The translations under genes and the position numbers were made by a program. Of a DNA stretch of 64,000 nt, positions 23,097 through 33,005 are shown in pieces. Below the pieces are notes generated by a model. That model saw only the letters and a list, made by a program, of their open reading frames with translations, was not told the DNA's origin and did not search any database. The DNA is from Liquorilactobacillus hordei DSM 19519. Its GTDB lineage: Bacteria > Bacillota > Bacilli > Lactobacillales > Lactobacillaceae. The stretch spans positions 1,116,001 to 1,180,000 of the forward strand of contig NZ_CP049303.1 in the NCBI RefSeq assembly GCF_019443985.1, given 5' to 3'. Numbering within the stretch: the stretch's first letter is position 1; each line of letters begins with the position of its first letter.

Positions 23097-23146
23097 TTTA
23101 TGTTGAAATTTTTTATTGAGTGTGTAAAAGTTTGAAAAAGATATGA

Positions 23147-23152
23147 TATAAT
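23147..23152 (+). promoter_or_regulatory. Extended -10 promoter of the GtrB-like gene
   Basis: TGATATAAT (TGn plus TATAAT at 23147-23152), about 38 bases before the GTG start. No good -35 is present, which suits an extended -10 promoter. A closely similar sequence is found at 28558-28595. Confidence 0.6.
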
Positions 23153-23189
23153 TTCGAAGGGGTTAGGGAAAACCATAGGGGGAAAAGCA

Positions 23190-24131
23190 GTGGACGATTT
23201 AGCTATTTTAATTCCTTGCTACAATGAAGGAATAACAATTGGGAAAGTTGTAAAAGACTGTCTCAGGGATACGAGAGATATTGAGGGGAGAGTTAATATC
23301 TATGTGTATGATAATAACTCTAAGGATAATACAGTAAGTGAAGCACAAACAGCAGGCGCGATTGTTAGACATGAATACCAACAGGGAAAAGGAAATGTAA
23401 TCAGAAGAATGTTTAGGGATATTGATGCGAAATGCTATATCTTAATTGATGGCGATGATACGTATCCTACAGATGTTATTCCAAAAATGTATCGATTAAC
23501 GATAGAAAGAAATTTGGATATGGTTGTTGGAGACCGACTTTCTTCAAGTTATTTTGAAGAAAATAAGCGACCATTTCATAATATCGGAAATAGAATAGTT
23601 CGTGGAAGCATAAATTGGTTATTTAAAAGTAATATTAGAGATATCATGACTGGATATAGAGCTTTTAGCTATCAGTTTGTAAAATCATATCCAGTTGTTT
23701 CAAAGGGATTTGAAATAGAAACTGATATGACGATTTTTGCAATTGAGAATAACATGGCTGTTCATAACGAAATTATTGAATATAAAGATAGACCTGATGG
23801 AAGTGAATCAAAACTTAACACGTACAGTGATGGATTTAAAGTGCTTAAGCGAATTTTAATCTCATATAGGGACTATCATCCATTGGGTTTCTTTTCTATA
23901 GTAGCGATGATTTTGGTAGCGATAGCGTTATTTTTGTTTATTCCAGAAGTTTGGGTACCCTATTTGCAAACTGGACTTGTAGAGAAAATCCCAACTTTAA
24001 TTGTTTCAGCTTTTCTTATTATTGGGGCAATTGTGTCTTGGTACAGTGGGTTAATTCTTGATTCTGTATTACAGAAAGAAAAAAGAGAATTTGAATTCAG
24101 ATTGAACTTAATAAGTAAAAATCAGAAATGA
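23190..24131 (+). CDS. Polyprenyl-phosphate glycosyltransferase (GtrB/DPM1-like GT2)
   Basis: 313 residues. The GT-A domain has LIPCYNEG at residues 7-14, YDNNSKDNT and the DxD-type DGDDTYP near residue 91. Two C-terminal membrane helices lie at residues about 230-255 and 268-290. This layout is that of enzymes that put a sugar on undecaprenyl phosphate for use outside the membrane by GT-C transferases. The start is GTG 23190 with GGGGGA upstream. The DUF2142 gene 34 bases downstream is a plausible partner. The sugar is unknown. Confidence 0.85.
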   Translation: MDDLAILIPCYNEGITIGKVVKDCLRDTRDIEGRVNIYVYDNNSKDNTVSEAQTAGAIVRHEYQQGKGNVIRRMFRDIDAKCYILIDGDDTYPTDVIPKMYRLTIERNLDMVVGDRLSSSYFEENKRPFHNIGNRIVRGSINWLFKSNIRDIMTGYRAFSYQFVKSYPVVSKGFEIETDMTIFAIENNMAVHNEIIEYKDRPDGSESKLNTYSDGFKVLKRILISYRDYHPLGFFSIVAMILVAIALFLFIPEVWVPYLQTGLVEKIPTLIVSAFLIIGAIVSWYSGLILDSVLQKEKREFEFRLNLISKNQK

Positions 24132-24165
24132 TTAATAAAATTTATATTATAATGGGGTAACAGTT

Positions 24166-26124
24166 TTGTTTAAACAAACTAATAGGAAAAAATTAGATAT
24201 GATTGTATCTATTTTTCATGAGTATAAGCTGTTGATAGGTGCTGTAGTGCTAATTTTCTTTTTTTCCCTTTTTCTGGCACAGAAAGATTATTTAGCATTA
24301 GGTAAAAATAGCAATCCAAGCGATCAAACAGTGGAGATAACAAAGAATGTGAAGAGTAAAATTTCATTTACTTCTTCGAAAGTATATTCTTTATTATTGA
24401 AAATAAATGCAAATCCAAATGCAAATAGTAATGAGTTTACTAATATTAAATTAGTTTCAGGTAAAAAAGTGCTCTACAGTAAAAAAATATATAATAATGT
24501 ATCTTTAAATCAAGATGGGCCTAATGGGATTGGAACTAATTTTGTTTTAAATGAAAAAATGGGACTTAATGTAAAAAAAGGTAAGTACTATAAGGTAGTT
24601 ATGACGACAAATGCTATTAAGGGACATTATATGACCGCATATACAGGTAATAATGGTTCTATATGGAATAATGTCGTATATAATTGGATACCAAAAGAAA
24701 AATTAGCAAAGTTACTGATTGTGTTTCAAACAATTATAGCAATTATTATTTTTGGTATATTTAAACTTACAAATATGAAAAACAAAAAATTGAAAATAGA
24801 AAATGTTTTTCTACTTGTTTCTGTAGTGCTCATTACATTATATACATTTCTTGTACCGGCTTTTAGAGTTCCTGATGAATTTCAACATTTTATAAGAACG
24901 TATGGAATATTGCACGGAAATTTTTTGGTTCCTTTGAGTGGTAATTTAAGTGTTCCGCATAACTTAATTCCAGTTTTAGATCCAGTGAATAACACACTGT
25001 ATGAAACCCTTAAACATTTCAATGTACAATTGTCAGACCATGACGTTAATATGAGTGTGATTAATATGGCTCTTTATTCACCTCAGTCTTATATTTTTCA
25101 ACTTTTTGGTATGGGGACAACAAGTCTGTTTACGAAAAATCCATTCATTTTGTTATATAGTAGCAGATTGATTACCGGCCTTTGTTGTACGTTGATTCTT
25201 TATCTATGTGTAAAATTTATTCCATTTGGAAAGAAAACACTGGTTGTTTGTTCGTTGTTGCCAATGAACATAGCAGAAAGAGCTAGTCTTTCTGCTGATG
25301 GATTTACTTATGTTATAGTTATTGCGGTCTTCACTTTTTCTTTATATGTAGCTTTTAGAAAAGAGAATATGGGCAAAGAATTAATTACACTCATGTATGT
25401 TCTTTTGTTCTTTCTAGCATCTTGCAAAGTTATATACTTTATAATAGGTGGCATAATACTGCTTATTCCAAATAAGAAATTTGGTAGTTTTTCAAAAGGA
25501 CTAATACACAAGGTCGCAGGTGTTTCATTTGTGGGGCTTATAGCAGTGGGTTGGTTGAAGATAGCATCGAAATACTTGATTAACACACAAGGTGGCAGTA
25601 GTTCATCAGAAAAAGTAAGTTATATCATACATCATCCTTTTTGGTATGTTGAATTGATGAATAAAACATTCTGGATGAATTTGAAGAATTATACAGAACA
25701 ATTATTGACGGGCCCACTTGGAGCATTAAATATTGAAATAAATTACGGCCTTACAATATTGATTGCTTTCGTATTGTTACGGACTATATATCTTGAAAAA
25801 GAGTCAATTAAAAATGCTAGCAAAGATTTTATCGTAAAAAATTATATAATCTTAATATGTTTAATTAATACAGTTCTTATTTTTACGAGTCTTTTCGTTC
25901 AGTGGACACAAGTTACAGGGAATATTGGGGATACGGTTAGTATAATTGGTATTCAAGGAAGATATTTTCTACCAATATTACCATTGTTTTTAATCGCGCA
26001 ATTAGTTCCAAAGAGTATAAATGATTTTGAGATACAAACGAAAAAAAATAGAAATATGATATTTTTTGCTGCATTAATAAATATTCTGGTTTTGGCAAAC
26101 GTATTTACAAGTTTGTCAGTGTAA
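24166..26124 (+). CDS. DUF2142-family polytopic membrane protein, likely GT-C glycosyltransferase
   Basis: 652 residues. A first helix near 25-42 is followed by an extracellular domain of about 130 residues, then 10 or more helices. The segment FRVPDEFQHFIRTYG near residue 240 is the DUF2142 signature (PDE.xH), placed like the catalytic acidic loop of GT-C enzymes. It probably takes a sugar from a polyprenyl carrier made by the upstream GtrB-like enzyme and adds it to a surface polymer; this is inference. The start is TTG 24166 with GGGG at 24154. Codon use is A+T-rich, unlike the rml genes. Confidence 0.72.
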   Translation: MFKQTNRKKLDMIVSIFHEYKLLIGAVVLIFFFSLFLAQKDYLALGKNSNPSDQTVEITKNVKSKISFTSSKVYSLLLKINANPNANSNEFTNIKLVSGKKVLYSKKIYNNVSLNQDGPNGIGTNFVLNEKMGLNVKKGKYYKVVMTTNAIKGHYMTAYTGNNGSIWNNVVYNWIPKEKLAKLLIVFQTIIAIIIFGIFKLTNMKNKKLKIENVFLLVSVVLITLYTFLVPAFRVPDEFQHFIRTYGILHGNFLVPLSGNLSVPHNLIPVLDPVNNTLYETLKHFNVQLSDHDVNMSVINMALYSPQSYIFQLFGMGTTSLFTKNPFILLYSSRLITGLCCTLILYLCVKFIPFGKKTLVVCSLLPMNIAERASLSADGFTYVIVIAVFTFSLYVAFRKENMGKELITLMYVLLFFLASCKVIYFIIGGIILLIPNKKFGSFSKGLIHKVAGVSFVGLIAVGWLKIASKYLINTQGGSSSSEKVSYIIHHPFWYVELMNKTFWMNLKNYTEQLLTGPLGALNIEINYGLTILIAFVLLRTIYLEKESIKNASKDFIVKNYIILICLINTVLIFTSLFVQWTQVTGNIGDTVSIIGIQGRYFLPILPLFLIAQLVPKSINDFEIQTKKNRNMIFFAALINILVLANVFTSLSV

Positions 26125-26300
26125 CTGTTTTATATAGTTTGGATAAAAATGTATTTTCACAGAAATTAGGTAATTTAAATTGAAGTAAATGATAATTTTT
26201 GTTCGAACTAATACCGATAAGCCTAATTATAGGTTGATCTAAAGTTGGAAAGATTTGAGTTAGTTTCAACAAAAAATTATGAATGTTATGGATAGATATA

Positions 26301-26340
26301 AGGGGACAGCATCAGAAGATAATTTTTGATGCTGTCCTTT
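26301..26340 (+). terminator. Hairpin downstream of the DUF2142 gene
   Basis: AGGGGACAGCATCA pairs with TGATGCTGTCCTTT around a 12-base loop containing ATAATTTT; only a short T run follows. Confidence 0.65.
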
Positions 26341-26682
26341 GTGATATGTAATTAAATTATGATTTTTGAACCAATGATGTGGTGTTATTTCGATATGCTA
26401 GCTTTTTGTCTTTAAATTTAAGTATATAGAATCAACTCCAAAATATTTTTAAAAGTTTTTGTGAAGGGATACTACAGTACTAAGAGAAGTTAATTCACAG
26501 TTAGATAACCTTTGAGGCGAAATATTTGGGCTATTCTGCTTATTGTGCAAGAGCATATTTTATTTTAATTTGAAATACCAAATTTAGAATTTTTATAAGT
26601 TTGAAATCAATGGCGAATAATATTTATGAAGTTTATTGAAATAGCTGCTTTTTTATAAGAAGAACCGTGTCATAAGTTCTTG

Positions 26683-26738
26683 AAAATAGAAGAGATTAGA
26701 AAAAATCGTTTTTGATTTTCACTAACCTCTTCTATTTT
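26683..26738. terminator. Bidirectional terminator after the 26768 membrane protein
   Basis: AAAATAGAAGAGATTAG (26683-26699) pairs with its near-complement at 26722-26738 with one mismatch. On the minus strand it follows the gene ending at 26768. It is related in sequence to the hairpin at 11234-11280. Confidence 0.7.
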
Positions 26739-26767
26739 GTTTATAAGATAATTATTAACACTAACAA

Positions 26768-28462
26768 TTATTCTAAATCTTTAACTTTTTTCCCTCGAAA
26801 AAAATTAATTATAAATGTAAAGGTGAAAAAGCAACCGATAATTTCTAAAGTTTGCATAATTGGTATAGCACATGAAATATAATCATAAAACTTTTTAATT
26901 GATAAAAATCTACTAAACCATTCAACTCCAATAAATAGTGCAAAAGCACTTGGGAGCATACTGAAAATAACTATTAGTAAGGGAAGTAGATGGTAATTTT
27001 TATTTAATAACTGTAGAAGTATTTGTAGCAGTAGTAATAAAATACCAATAGATCCAATAATAAATACTATTTTACTAATGCTTTGATAGAATTTTGTAAT
27101 ATGTGTTTGTATAAACGAAACAAATATTGCTGATTTCTTGCTAAAAAAAGTGTTTATTGTTCCAGGCCAAATTATAGTTGAATGAGTTAACTCGCTCATA
27201 TTTAAAAGTTGATTAAATGATCCTGTCGCTTCATTTACGCTAAGTTTATTGTATTTATACGAAATCATGGTATTGAAGTAATTTGCTGTGTGATTTTTAA
27301 ACCATAATATATCAGAAAACCGTAATCCTTGAGAAACTTGAGAAAGATAAAAGCGATTAGATTTTTTTAGTTTGCCCGTATTAAAAGCATGCAACAATTC
27401 ATTATGTACTTTTTTATAAAAATTGTTAGCATATATCCCATTTTTGTGAAGGTACAAAGTACTAAAAGTATCTCTAAACTTCCAAAAAATCATATCTCCA
27501 GGATATTCTATCCTCTGACCAGTTGAATAATTTGTAAACGAATTATTCAACTGGTCAGAAAACTTCCTTAGAGTGGGACTATAATTTTCTGCTTTATCAA
27601 CTGCAGATTTGGAAATCCAAATATTAGATTGATATTTTTCGCTTTCTTGAATTACTAGGAGATCATGAAGGAAATCTTTGTAATAAGTGCCAGATCTATC
27701 TGTTATAGTATACTCATCATAATATTTGTAGTTCATATTCTTGTAAAAAAGGCTAACCATAGTTAGTGAAAAGATTGGAAGAACAATTAGAAGAAGATGA
27801 AGAGAAAGATCTTTAAAATTTTGTGATTTTGAAATTATAACAGTTATTATCGAAGATATACTGAGAATCACAACAAAGGGCATCAACCAGATAGAGTCTT
27901 CCTTTAGGTAGTAAAAAAAGGGCAAACTTATACTAGAAAGAATTGACCAAAAGATAATTTTTATTTTTCTTTCCCTAATACTAGCATATAGTCCTATAAA
28001 TGCCCCAATAACAAGAATAGTTGAACTTATTAGAACACCACCTCTGTATATTTTTTGAATGTTTTCCTGATGGAGCATTATTGGCGAATATAATAAAAAA
28101 ATAAACAATATATATGAAAGTACTTTTTTTTGGGATACTTTATATATAGAATAAGATAAGACTGTTACAGAAAATAAATAATACAGTATTAAGGCAAGTC
28201 TATATGGAATTCCAAGTGCATAGTTAATAACTAAGAAGAGGCTGAATGATATAGACTTTACCAGTGTTAAAGAATTAAAGGAGCCTAGCCAATGGCCGGC
28301 AAGTAAACTTTTTGCATAAACTATATATAGATAGTCATCTGCACCAGCATTTCCTTGAGCAAATAAAGGAATTCTAAGTGCAATAATAATGCGAATAATG
28401 ATAAAAAATAGAAATAGAAAGAGCAACCACTTTTTACGTAGAAATTGATAAAATACATTCAT
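26768..28462 (-). CDS. Polytopic membrane protein, probable GT-C type glycosyltransferase
   Basis: 564 residues. The N terminus is basic and then hydrophobic (residues 9-30), followed by GADDYLYIVYAKSLLAG near residue 40. An acidic DD pair in the first outer loop is typical of GT-C enzymes (PMT/ArnT fold). About ten further helices are broken by an outer domain at about residues 240-400. It faces the DUF2142 gene and may also decorate a surface glycan. Exact family not recognised; the function is inferred from topology. The ATG is preceded by a weak GAAGGT site. Very A+T-rich. Confidence 0.6.
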   Translation of the reverse strand: MNVFYQFLRKKWLLFLFLFFIIIRIIIALRIPLFAQGNAGADDYLYIVYAKSLLAGHWLGSFNSLTLVKSISFSLFLVINYALGIPYRLALILYYLFSVTVLSYSIYKVSQKKVLSYILFIFLLYSPIMLHQENIQKIYRGGVLISSTILVIGAFIGLYASIRERKIKIIFWSILSSISLPFFYYLKEDSIWLMPFVVILSISSIITVIISKSQNFKDLSLHLLLIVLPIFSLTMVSLFYKNMNYKYYDEYTITDRSGTYYKDFLHDLLVIQESEKYQSNIWISKSAVDKAENYSPTLRKFSDQLNNSFTNYSTGQRIEYPGDMIFWKFRDTFSTLYLHKNGIYANNFYKKVHNELLHAFNTGKLKKSNRFYLSQVSQGLRFSDILWFKNHTANYFNTMISYKYNKLSVNEATGSFNQLLNMSELTHSTIIWPGTINTFFSKKSAIFVSFIQTHITKFYQSISKIVFIIGSIGILLLLLQILLQLLNKNYHLLPLLIVIFSMLPSAFALFIGVEWFSRFLSIKKFYDYISCAIPIMQTLEIIGCFFTFTFIINFFRGKKVKDLE

Positions 28463-28501
28463 ATAATTACCTTCAAATTTTAATTTTTCTTGATTCGGAA
28501 C

Positions 28502-28551
28502 TTAACTACTATAACATATGATTGAGAATAAATGAATGTTATAGTAGTTAA
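28502..28551. repeat. Perfect 16-bp inverted repeat upstream of two divergent units
   Basis: TTAACTACTATAACAT at 28502-28517 is exactly complementary to 28536-28551, with an 18-base spacer. There is no T run, so a simple terminator is unlikely; an operator or IS scar is possible. Confidence 0.75.
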
Positions 28552-28557
28552 ACATCT

Positions 28558-28595
28558 AAAAAGATATGATACAATTCTGAAAGAATTAAGGGAAA
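28558..28595 (+). promoter_or_regulatory. Orphan copy of an extended -10 promoter
   Basis: AAAAAGATATGATACAATT followed by GAAAGAATTAAGGGAAAA is closely similar to 23134-23170 in front of the GtrB-like gene. TGATACAAT gives an extended -10 at 28570-28575. No gene follows within about 330 bases before pflB. The rest of 28596-28839 shows nothing recognisable. Confidence 0.45.
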
Positions 28596-28839
28596 ATACG
28601 GGTATTTTCATTTGTTTTTTAGCTTACTATCTATTTTTAATACATTTAGCATAGCGGCGAGAACTAATTATTTTATTAAGTTTCATATAGCAAAATAACT
28701 TAACTAATTTAAGAAGATAATAATAAGGATTTGAAATTAATTGTGCTTTATAATACAAGTGTTAAAATTATATTTTGCACTATCTAATAATGATTAAAGC
28801 TAGCAATATTAAAATGTTTTTTGTAATTTGTGAAAACTA

Positions 28840-28868
28840 TTGCTTAAAAAGAGAAAAAGTGCTATCAT
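28840..28868 (+). promoter_or_regulatory. pflB promoter
   Basis: TTGCTT at 28840-28845, a 17-base spacer and TATCAT at 28863-28868. A cre site lies just downstream, so CcpA could block the transcribing polymerase. Confidence 0.6.
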
Positions 28869-28875
28869 TCATTTG

Positions 28876-28891
28876 TAGAAAGCGCTTGCAT
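28876..28891. promoter_or_regulatory. cre (CcpA) site before pflB
   Basis: TAGAAAGCGCTTGCAT fits the consensus WTGNAANCGNWWNCAW at 15 of 16 positions. It lies eight bases past the -10 box, a repressing position in known CcpA targets. Confidence 0.75.
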
Positions 28892-28929
28892 AGAAACTAT
28901 GTTTAACTTCAATAAGGAGGCATTTGACA

Positions 28930-31188
28930 ATGAAACAACTTGAGAAGAGAGTGGAACCAAAGGCATGGGAAGGATTTAGTGGCGGAAATTGGCAGTCAGA
29001 GGTTGATATCCGTGATTTTATTCAACAAAACTTTAAACAATATAATGGTAATGAATCATTTCTTGAAGATGCAACACCTGAGACAAAGGAACTTAACGAC
29101 CGTTTGGTTGCTTTAAAACTTAAAGAGCGTGCTGCAGGTGGTGTACTTGATGCAGATACGAAGGTTGTTTCGACAATTACTTCACATGGCCCTGGATATC
29201 TTGACAAGAATCTTGAAAAAATTGTAGGACTTCAAACAGATAAACCTTTAAAGAAAGCCTTAATGCCATATGGTGGAATTCGTATGGCAAAGGATGCCCT
29301 TGAATCATACGGATTAAAACTTGATCCAGAAATAGAACACTTTTTCAATGACTTATCAAAAACTCATAATCAAGGTGTTTTTGATGCTTATACTCCAGAC
29401 GTTAAAAGAGCACGTCACTATAAGATTGTAACAGGTCTTCCTGATGCATACGGACGTGGTCGAATTGTTGGTGACTTTCCAAGAATTGCGCTTTACGGGA
29501 TTGATTACTTAGTTGCATCTAAATTAAATGATTTAGACAATTATGGTGATGGAGAGATGACAGATAGTGTTATCCAAATGAGAGAAGAAATCTCAGAGCA
29601 AATTCGAGCGCTTAACCAGATTAAGGATATGGCGGCATCATACGGCTACGATATTTCTCAACCAGCTACAACAGCGCAAGAAGCAATTCAATGGCTCTAT
29701 TTTGGATACCTAGCAGCTATCAAACAACAAAATGGGGCTGCAATGTCGATTGGACGAGTTGATACTTTTATTGATATCTTTGTTGAGCGTGATATTGAAC
29801 GTGGTATTTTGAATGAAAAAGAAGCTCAAGAGTTAATTGATCAGTTTACAATGAAGTTAAGGATGGTTTCCTTCATTCGTACACCTGAATATAATTCCTT
29901 ATTCTCAGGTAATCCAATTTGGGCAACATTATCTTTAGCAGGAATGGGAATTGATGGGGAACATCATGTTACAAAGACAGCATTCAGATTTCTGAATACG
30001 CTGAAGAATATGGGTGCAGCTCCAGAGCCTAATATTACATTGTTGTGGTCACAAAAACTACCAGATACTTTTAAGCACTATGCAGCTGCAGTTTCAGTTG
30101 AGAGTTCAACAATTCAATATGAAAATGATGACTTAATGCGTAAACAATGGGGTACTGACTATTATGCAATTGCATGTTGTGTATCAGCACAACCAGTTGC
30201 AGATGGAATTCAATACTTCGGAGCACGTGCAAACCTTGCTAAAACTGTACTTTACACAATTAATGGTGGTAAAGATGAGATTGGTAAAGCACAAGTAGGA
30301 CCTGCTTATGAACCAATTTCGTCAGAGTACGTTGATTATGATGAATTTATGAAGAAATTTGATCCAATGTTAGATTGGTTAGCTGATGTTTATGTCAATG
30401 CTTTAAATACCATTCATTATATGCATGATAAATATTATTATGAATCAGCACAGTTGGCTCTTAAAGATACAAGATTAGATCGAACATTTGCGACTGGTAT
30501 TTCAGGACTATCTGTTGCAGCAGATTCGATTTCGGCGATCAAGTACGGGCATGTTAAAGTTATTCGTGACGAAGACGGGATTGCAGTTGATTTTAAGGCA
30601 GATAATGATTTCCCACGTTATGGAAACAATGATGATCGTGCTGATGAAATTGCAGTATGGCTCGTTAAGTCACTTTACACGAAGATGAACAAGCATCATT
30701 TATATCGCGGTTCTAAGCTATCAACCTCTGTTTTGACAATCACATCAAATGTTGTTTATGGTAAGAATACTGGAACAACACCTAACGGACGTCAAAAAGG
30801 TGAACCTTTTGCTCCTGGAGCTAATCCTGCTTACGGTGCAGAGGAAAGCGGAGCATTAGCATCATTATTGTCAGTTGCTAAACTACCATATAAGTACGCA
30901 ACAGATGGAATTTCCAATACTTTCGCCGTAACACCAACGACACTAGGTCATGATGAAGAGTTGCAAAAAGATGCTTTAGTAAACATGATTAATGGGTATA
31001 TGAAGAATAATGGTCATCACTTGAACATTAATGTTTTCAAACGTGAAACGCTCCTTGATGCTCAGGAACACCCTGAAAATTACCCAACATTAACAATCCG
31101 GGTTTCAGGTTACTGTGTATACTTTGCAGATTTAACTAAAGAACAACAAGATGATGTTATTTCGAGAACATTCCATCAAAGTATGTAG
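28930..31188 (+). CDS. pflB: Formate C-acetyltransferase (pyruvate formate-lyase)
   Basis: Anaerobic glycyl-radical enzyme splitting pyruvate to acetyl-CoA and formate; 752 residues, full length. The adjacent catalytic cysteines are in IACCVSAQ near residue 415, and the radical glycine in RVSGYCVYF near the C terminus. ATG 28930 is chosen (AGGAGG at 28915-28920, nine bases); a TTG at 28924 is too close. The activase gene follows after a terminator-like hairpin. The cre site predicts repression on good sugars. Confidence 0.96.
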   Translation: MKQLEKRVEPKAWEGFSGGNWQSEVDIRDFIQQNFKQYNGNESFLEDATPETKELNDRLVALKLKERAAGGVLDADTKVVSTITSHGPGYLDKNLEKIVGLQTDKPLKKALMPYGGIRMAKDALESYGLKLDPEIEHFFNDLSKTHNQGVFDAYTPDVKRARHYKIVTGLPDAYGRGRIVGDFPRIALYGIDYLVASKLNDLDNYGDGEMTDSVIQMREEISEQIRALNQIKDMAASYGYDISQPATTAQEAIQWLYFGYLAAIKQQNGAAMSIGRVDTFIDIFVERDIERGILNEKEAQELIDQFTMKLRMVSFIRTPEYNSLFSGNPIWATLSLAGMGIDGEHHVTKTAFRFLNTLKNMGAAPEPNITLLWSQKLPDTFKHYAAAVSVESSTIQYENDDLMRKQWGTDYYAIACCVSAQPVADGIQYFGARANLAKTVLYTINGGKDEIGKAQVGPAYEPISSEYVDYDEFMKKFDPMLDWLADVYVNALNTIHYMHDKYYYESAQLALKDTRLDRTFATGISGLSVAADSISAIKYGHVKVIRDEDGIAVDFKADNDFPRYGNNDDRADEIAVWLVKSLYTKMNKHHLYRGSKLSTSVLTITSNVVYGKNTGTTPNGRQKGEPFAPGANPAYGAEESGALASLLSVAKLPYKYATDGISNTFAVTPTTLGHDEELQKDALVNMINGYMKNNGHHLNINVFKRETLLDAQEHPENYPTLTIRVSGYCVYFADLTKEQQDDVISRTFHQSM

Positions 31189-31243
31189 GAATTAAAAATA
31201 AACAGTTTTAAACAAATAATTCAGCACTTGAATGTGATGAGAT

Positions 31244-31286
31244 AAAAAGGATTGCGGCTAGTGTGGGATGCCACGATCCTTTTTAT
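31244..31286 (+). terminator. Hairpin between pflB and pflA
   Basis: AAAAAGGATTGCGG pairs with CCACGATCCTTTTT around a 12-base loop. Partial termination would give less activase than enzyme, as expected from their stoichiometry. Confidence 0.75.
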
Positions 31287-31313
31287 TTCTAGGCAGTAAG
31301 GGAGGTAAGATTG

Positions 31314-32111
31314 ATGATACAAAGGCAAATGCACGAACGTAAAGTTCCAACGCGAGATGGTGAAATAATTGGATATGTGCACTCAACTGAAAGTTTTGGA
31401 GCAGTCGATGGGCCTGGTATTCGCTTCGTTGTCTTTATGCAAGGCTGCAACATGCGCTGCCAGTTTTGTCATAATCCTGATACGTGGCGTAAAAATGTCG
31501 GCACTGAGATGACGACTGATGAAATTCTTCAGCTGGCACTACCATATCGCCAATTCTGGGGAGAAAAGGGAGGTATTACACTTAGTGGTGGCGAAATAAT
31601 GTTGCAGACAGAATTCGCTTTAGAATTATTCACAAAATGTAAGAAATTGGGGATCAATACTTGTCTAGATACATGTGGTCAGCCATTTACTAGGCGCCAG
31701 CCTTGGTTTGACAACTTCAATGAACTACTGAAAGTTACCGATATTTTATTAGTTGATATCAAGCATATCAATTCTGATGAACATCGTAAGTTGACAGGAT
31801 TTAGAAATGAAAATATTTTAGATATGTGTCAATATCTATCGGACATTGATAAACCAGTTTGGATTCGTCATGTATTGATTCCAGAGAGAACTGATTTTGA
31901 CAATTATTTGACACAGCTGGGTAATTATATTAAAACATTGCACAATGTCCAAAAAGTTGAAGTGCTTCCATATCATACAATGGGTGTACACAAGTACCAA
32001 GAGATGGGAATTAAGTATAAACTCGATGGTATTGAGCCGCCAACTCCGGAACGTGTAAAAAATGCAGAAAAGTTATTGCATGTTGAAGATTACCAAGGCT
32101 ATTTAAAATGA
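31314..32111 (+). CDS. pflA: Pyruvate formate-lyase activating enzyme (radical SAM)
   Basis: Generates the glycyl radical on PflB; 265 residues. The radical SAM cluster motif CNMRCQFC has the CxxxCxxC spacing, followed by HNPDTW, with GGITLSGGE near residue 85. ATG 31314 is preceded by GGGAGG at 31300-31305; an in-frame TTG three bases earlier is possible. It works only under anoxic conditions. Confidence 0.95.
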   Translation: MIQRQMHERKVPTRDGEIIGYVHSTESFGAVDGPGIRFVVFMQGCNMRCQFCHNPDTWRKNVGTEMTTDEILQLALPYRQFWGEKGGITLSGGEIMLQTEFALELFTKCKKLGINTCLDTCGQPFTRRQPWFDNFNELLKVTDILLVDIKHINSDEHRKLTGFRNENILDMCQYLSDIDKPVWIRHVLIPERTDFDNYLTQLGNYIKTLHNVQKVEVLPYHTMGVHKYQEMGIKYKLDGIEPPTPERVKNAEKLLHVEDYQGYLK

Positions 32112-32150
32112 TAAATTAAAATTGTATAAAAAAATAATGTGACATAAGTG

Positions 32151-32204
32151 AAGCACCTTACAAAATTTGGACAAACAAGTCAAGTTTTGTAAGGTGCTTT
32201 TTTT
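32151..32204 (+). terminator. Terminator after pflA
   Basis: Stem AAGCACCTTACAAAA (32151-32165) with its exact complement at 32185-32199, then a T run. The bases GTGACATAAGTG just before it resemble the outer end of the repeat family at 40187 and 54039. Confidence 0.88.
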
Positions 32205-32239
32205 ATTTTGGAAAAATATATTTTATAAGCTGCAAATGG

Positions 32240-32592
32240 TTACGCAAAGGGGTCGTTATCTTTATCTTTTACACGGTTATATTCAATATGATTAGCAACA
32301 CTATCTGCAACATCCTCAGCAACAATATTTGCTAGAAATGCAAGCGACATATCAATTCCGGCAGATACACCTGAGGAAGAATAGAGATGGTCATCAACAA
32401 CCCAACGTGCTTTTTTGATCCAATGAACTTGAGTATTAATACTTGTTACCCAGTCAAATGCTAATTTATTTGAGGTTGCTTTTTTCCATCCATAAAGTGT
32501 GTGGCAGCAAGTAACGCAGACCCAGTACAAACGGTTAAACAGTAGCTAGCTTTCAGTGCAAGTTTATGAAGAGATCTTAAAAATAGCTAATT
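32240..32592 (-). pseudogene. DJ-1/PfpI-family (GATase1-like) protein, truncated and frameshifted
   Basis: Read on the minus strand, 32592 to about 32486 encodes LRSLHKLALKASYCLTVCTG and then SALLAATHFMDGKK, with the family nucleophile Cys. The rest, ATSNKLAFDW to SSGVSAGIDM and DNDPFA, is in another frame. Adding one base to the run of six A (T at 32480-32485 on the plus strand) joins the two frames. The N-terminal half of the domain is missing, because a stop precedes the fragment. The intact family includes chaperone, amidase and regulator-like proteins. Loss may be linked to the IS1380 element 400 bases away. Confidence 0.8.
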
Positions 32593-33005
32593 TATTATTA
32601 GAATATTATTTTTAGCTATAATAGAAAGATTTGTAAAAAAAGATTATCTGCTAATTATTAAGAATAAAGTAAGGTTTAGCAAGGTATAAGTTATTTATAC
32701 AATTAATTGGTCTATTCCACTTTACTTAAAATTGAGTAATGTTACAATTTCTTACATCCGATATAGAAATAAATTATCTATGCACTTAAATGAATATTTA
32801 CTATTTCTACCTGAATTATTCATAGTTCATTAAAAGCCCGTCAGTTTTCGTATTTTTTCGAAAACTGACGGGTATGTCTTTATCTTTTGCTGAAATACTA
32901 TGTTTATAAGTTCTAGCTAGTGAGATTTTTCAACTAACTCAGAATTGCTTTGAATTTTTGGATACACTTGTCCCTTGGTTGTACAGATTTTTTTAATTTT
33001 GCCGG
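32593..33005. other. Non-coding stretch between pseudogene and transposase
   Basis: A+T-rich, with no convincing gene. It holds a 14-pair hairpin at 32837-32872. The left end of the insertion element should lie here, but no clear terminal inverted repeat could be matched by eye. Confidence 0.4.
32837..32872. terminator. Hairpin left of the IS1380 transposase
   Basis: CCCGTCAGTTTTCG pairs perfectly with CGAAAACTGACGGG around an eight-base loop. It has the same outer sequence (GCCC.TCA ... TGA.GGGTAT) as the hairpin at 34408-34440. Confidence 0.6.

Larger units (their letters stand above)
26125..26767. other. 643-bp intergenic region between convergent genes
   Basis: No coding sequence was recognised. 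It holds a hairpin at 26301-26340, a bidirectional hairpin at 26683-26738 and otherwise A+T-rich sequence. A stretch near 26240-26300 (GGAAAGATTTGAGTTAG) resembles part of the repeat family at 40187, 51481 and 54039, and may be a decayed copy. Confidence 0.5.
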
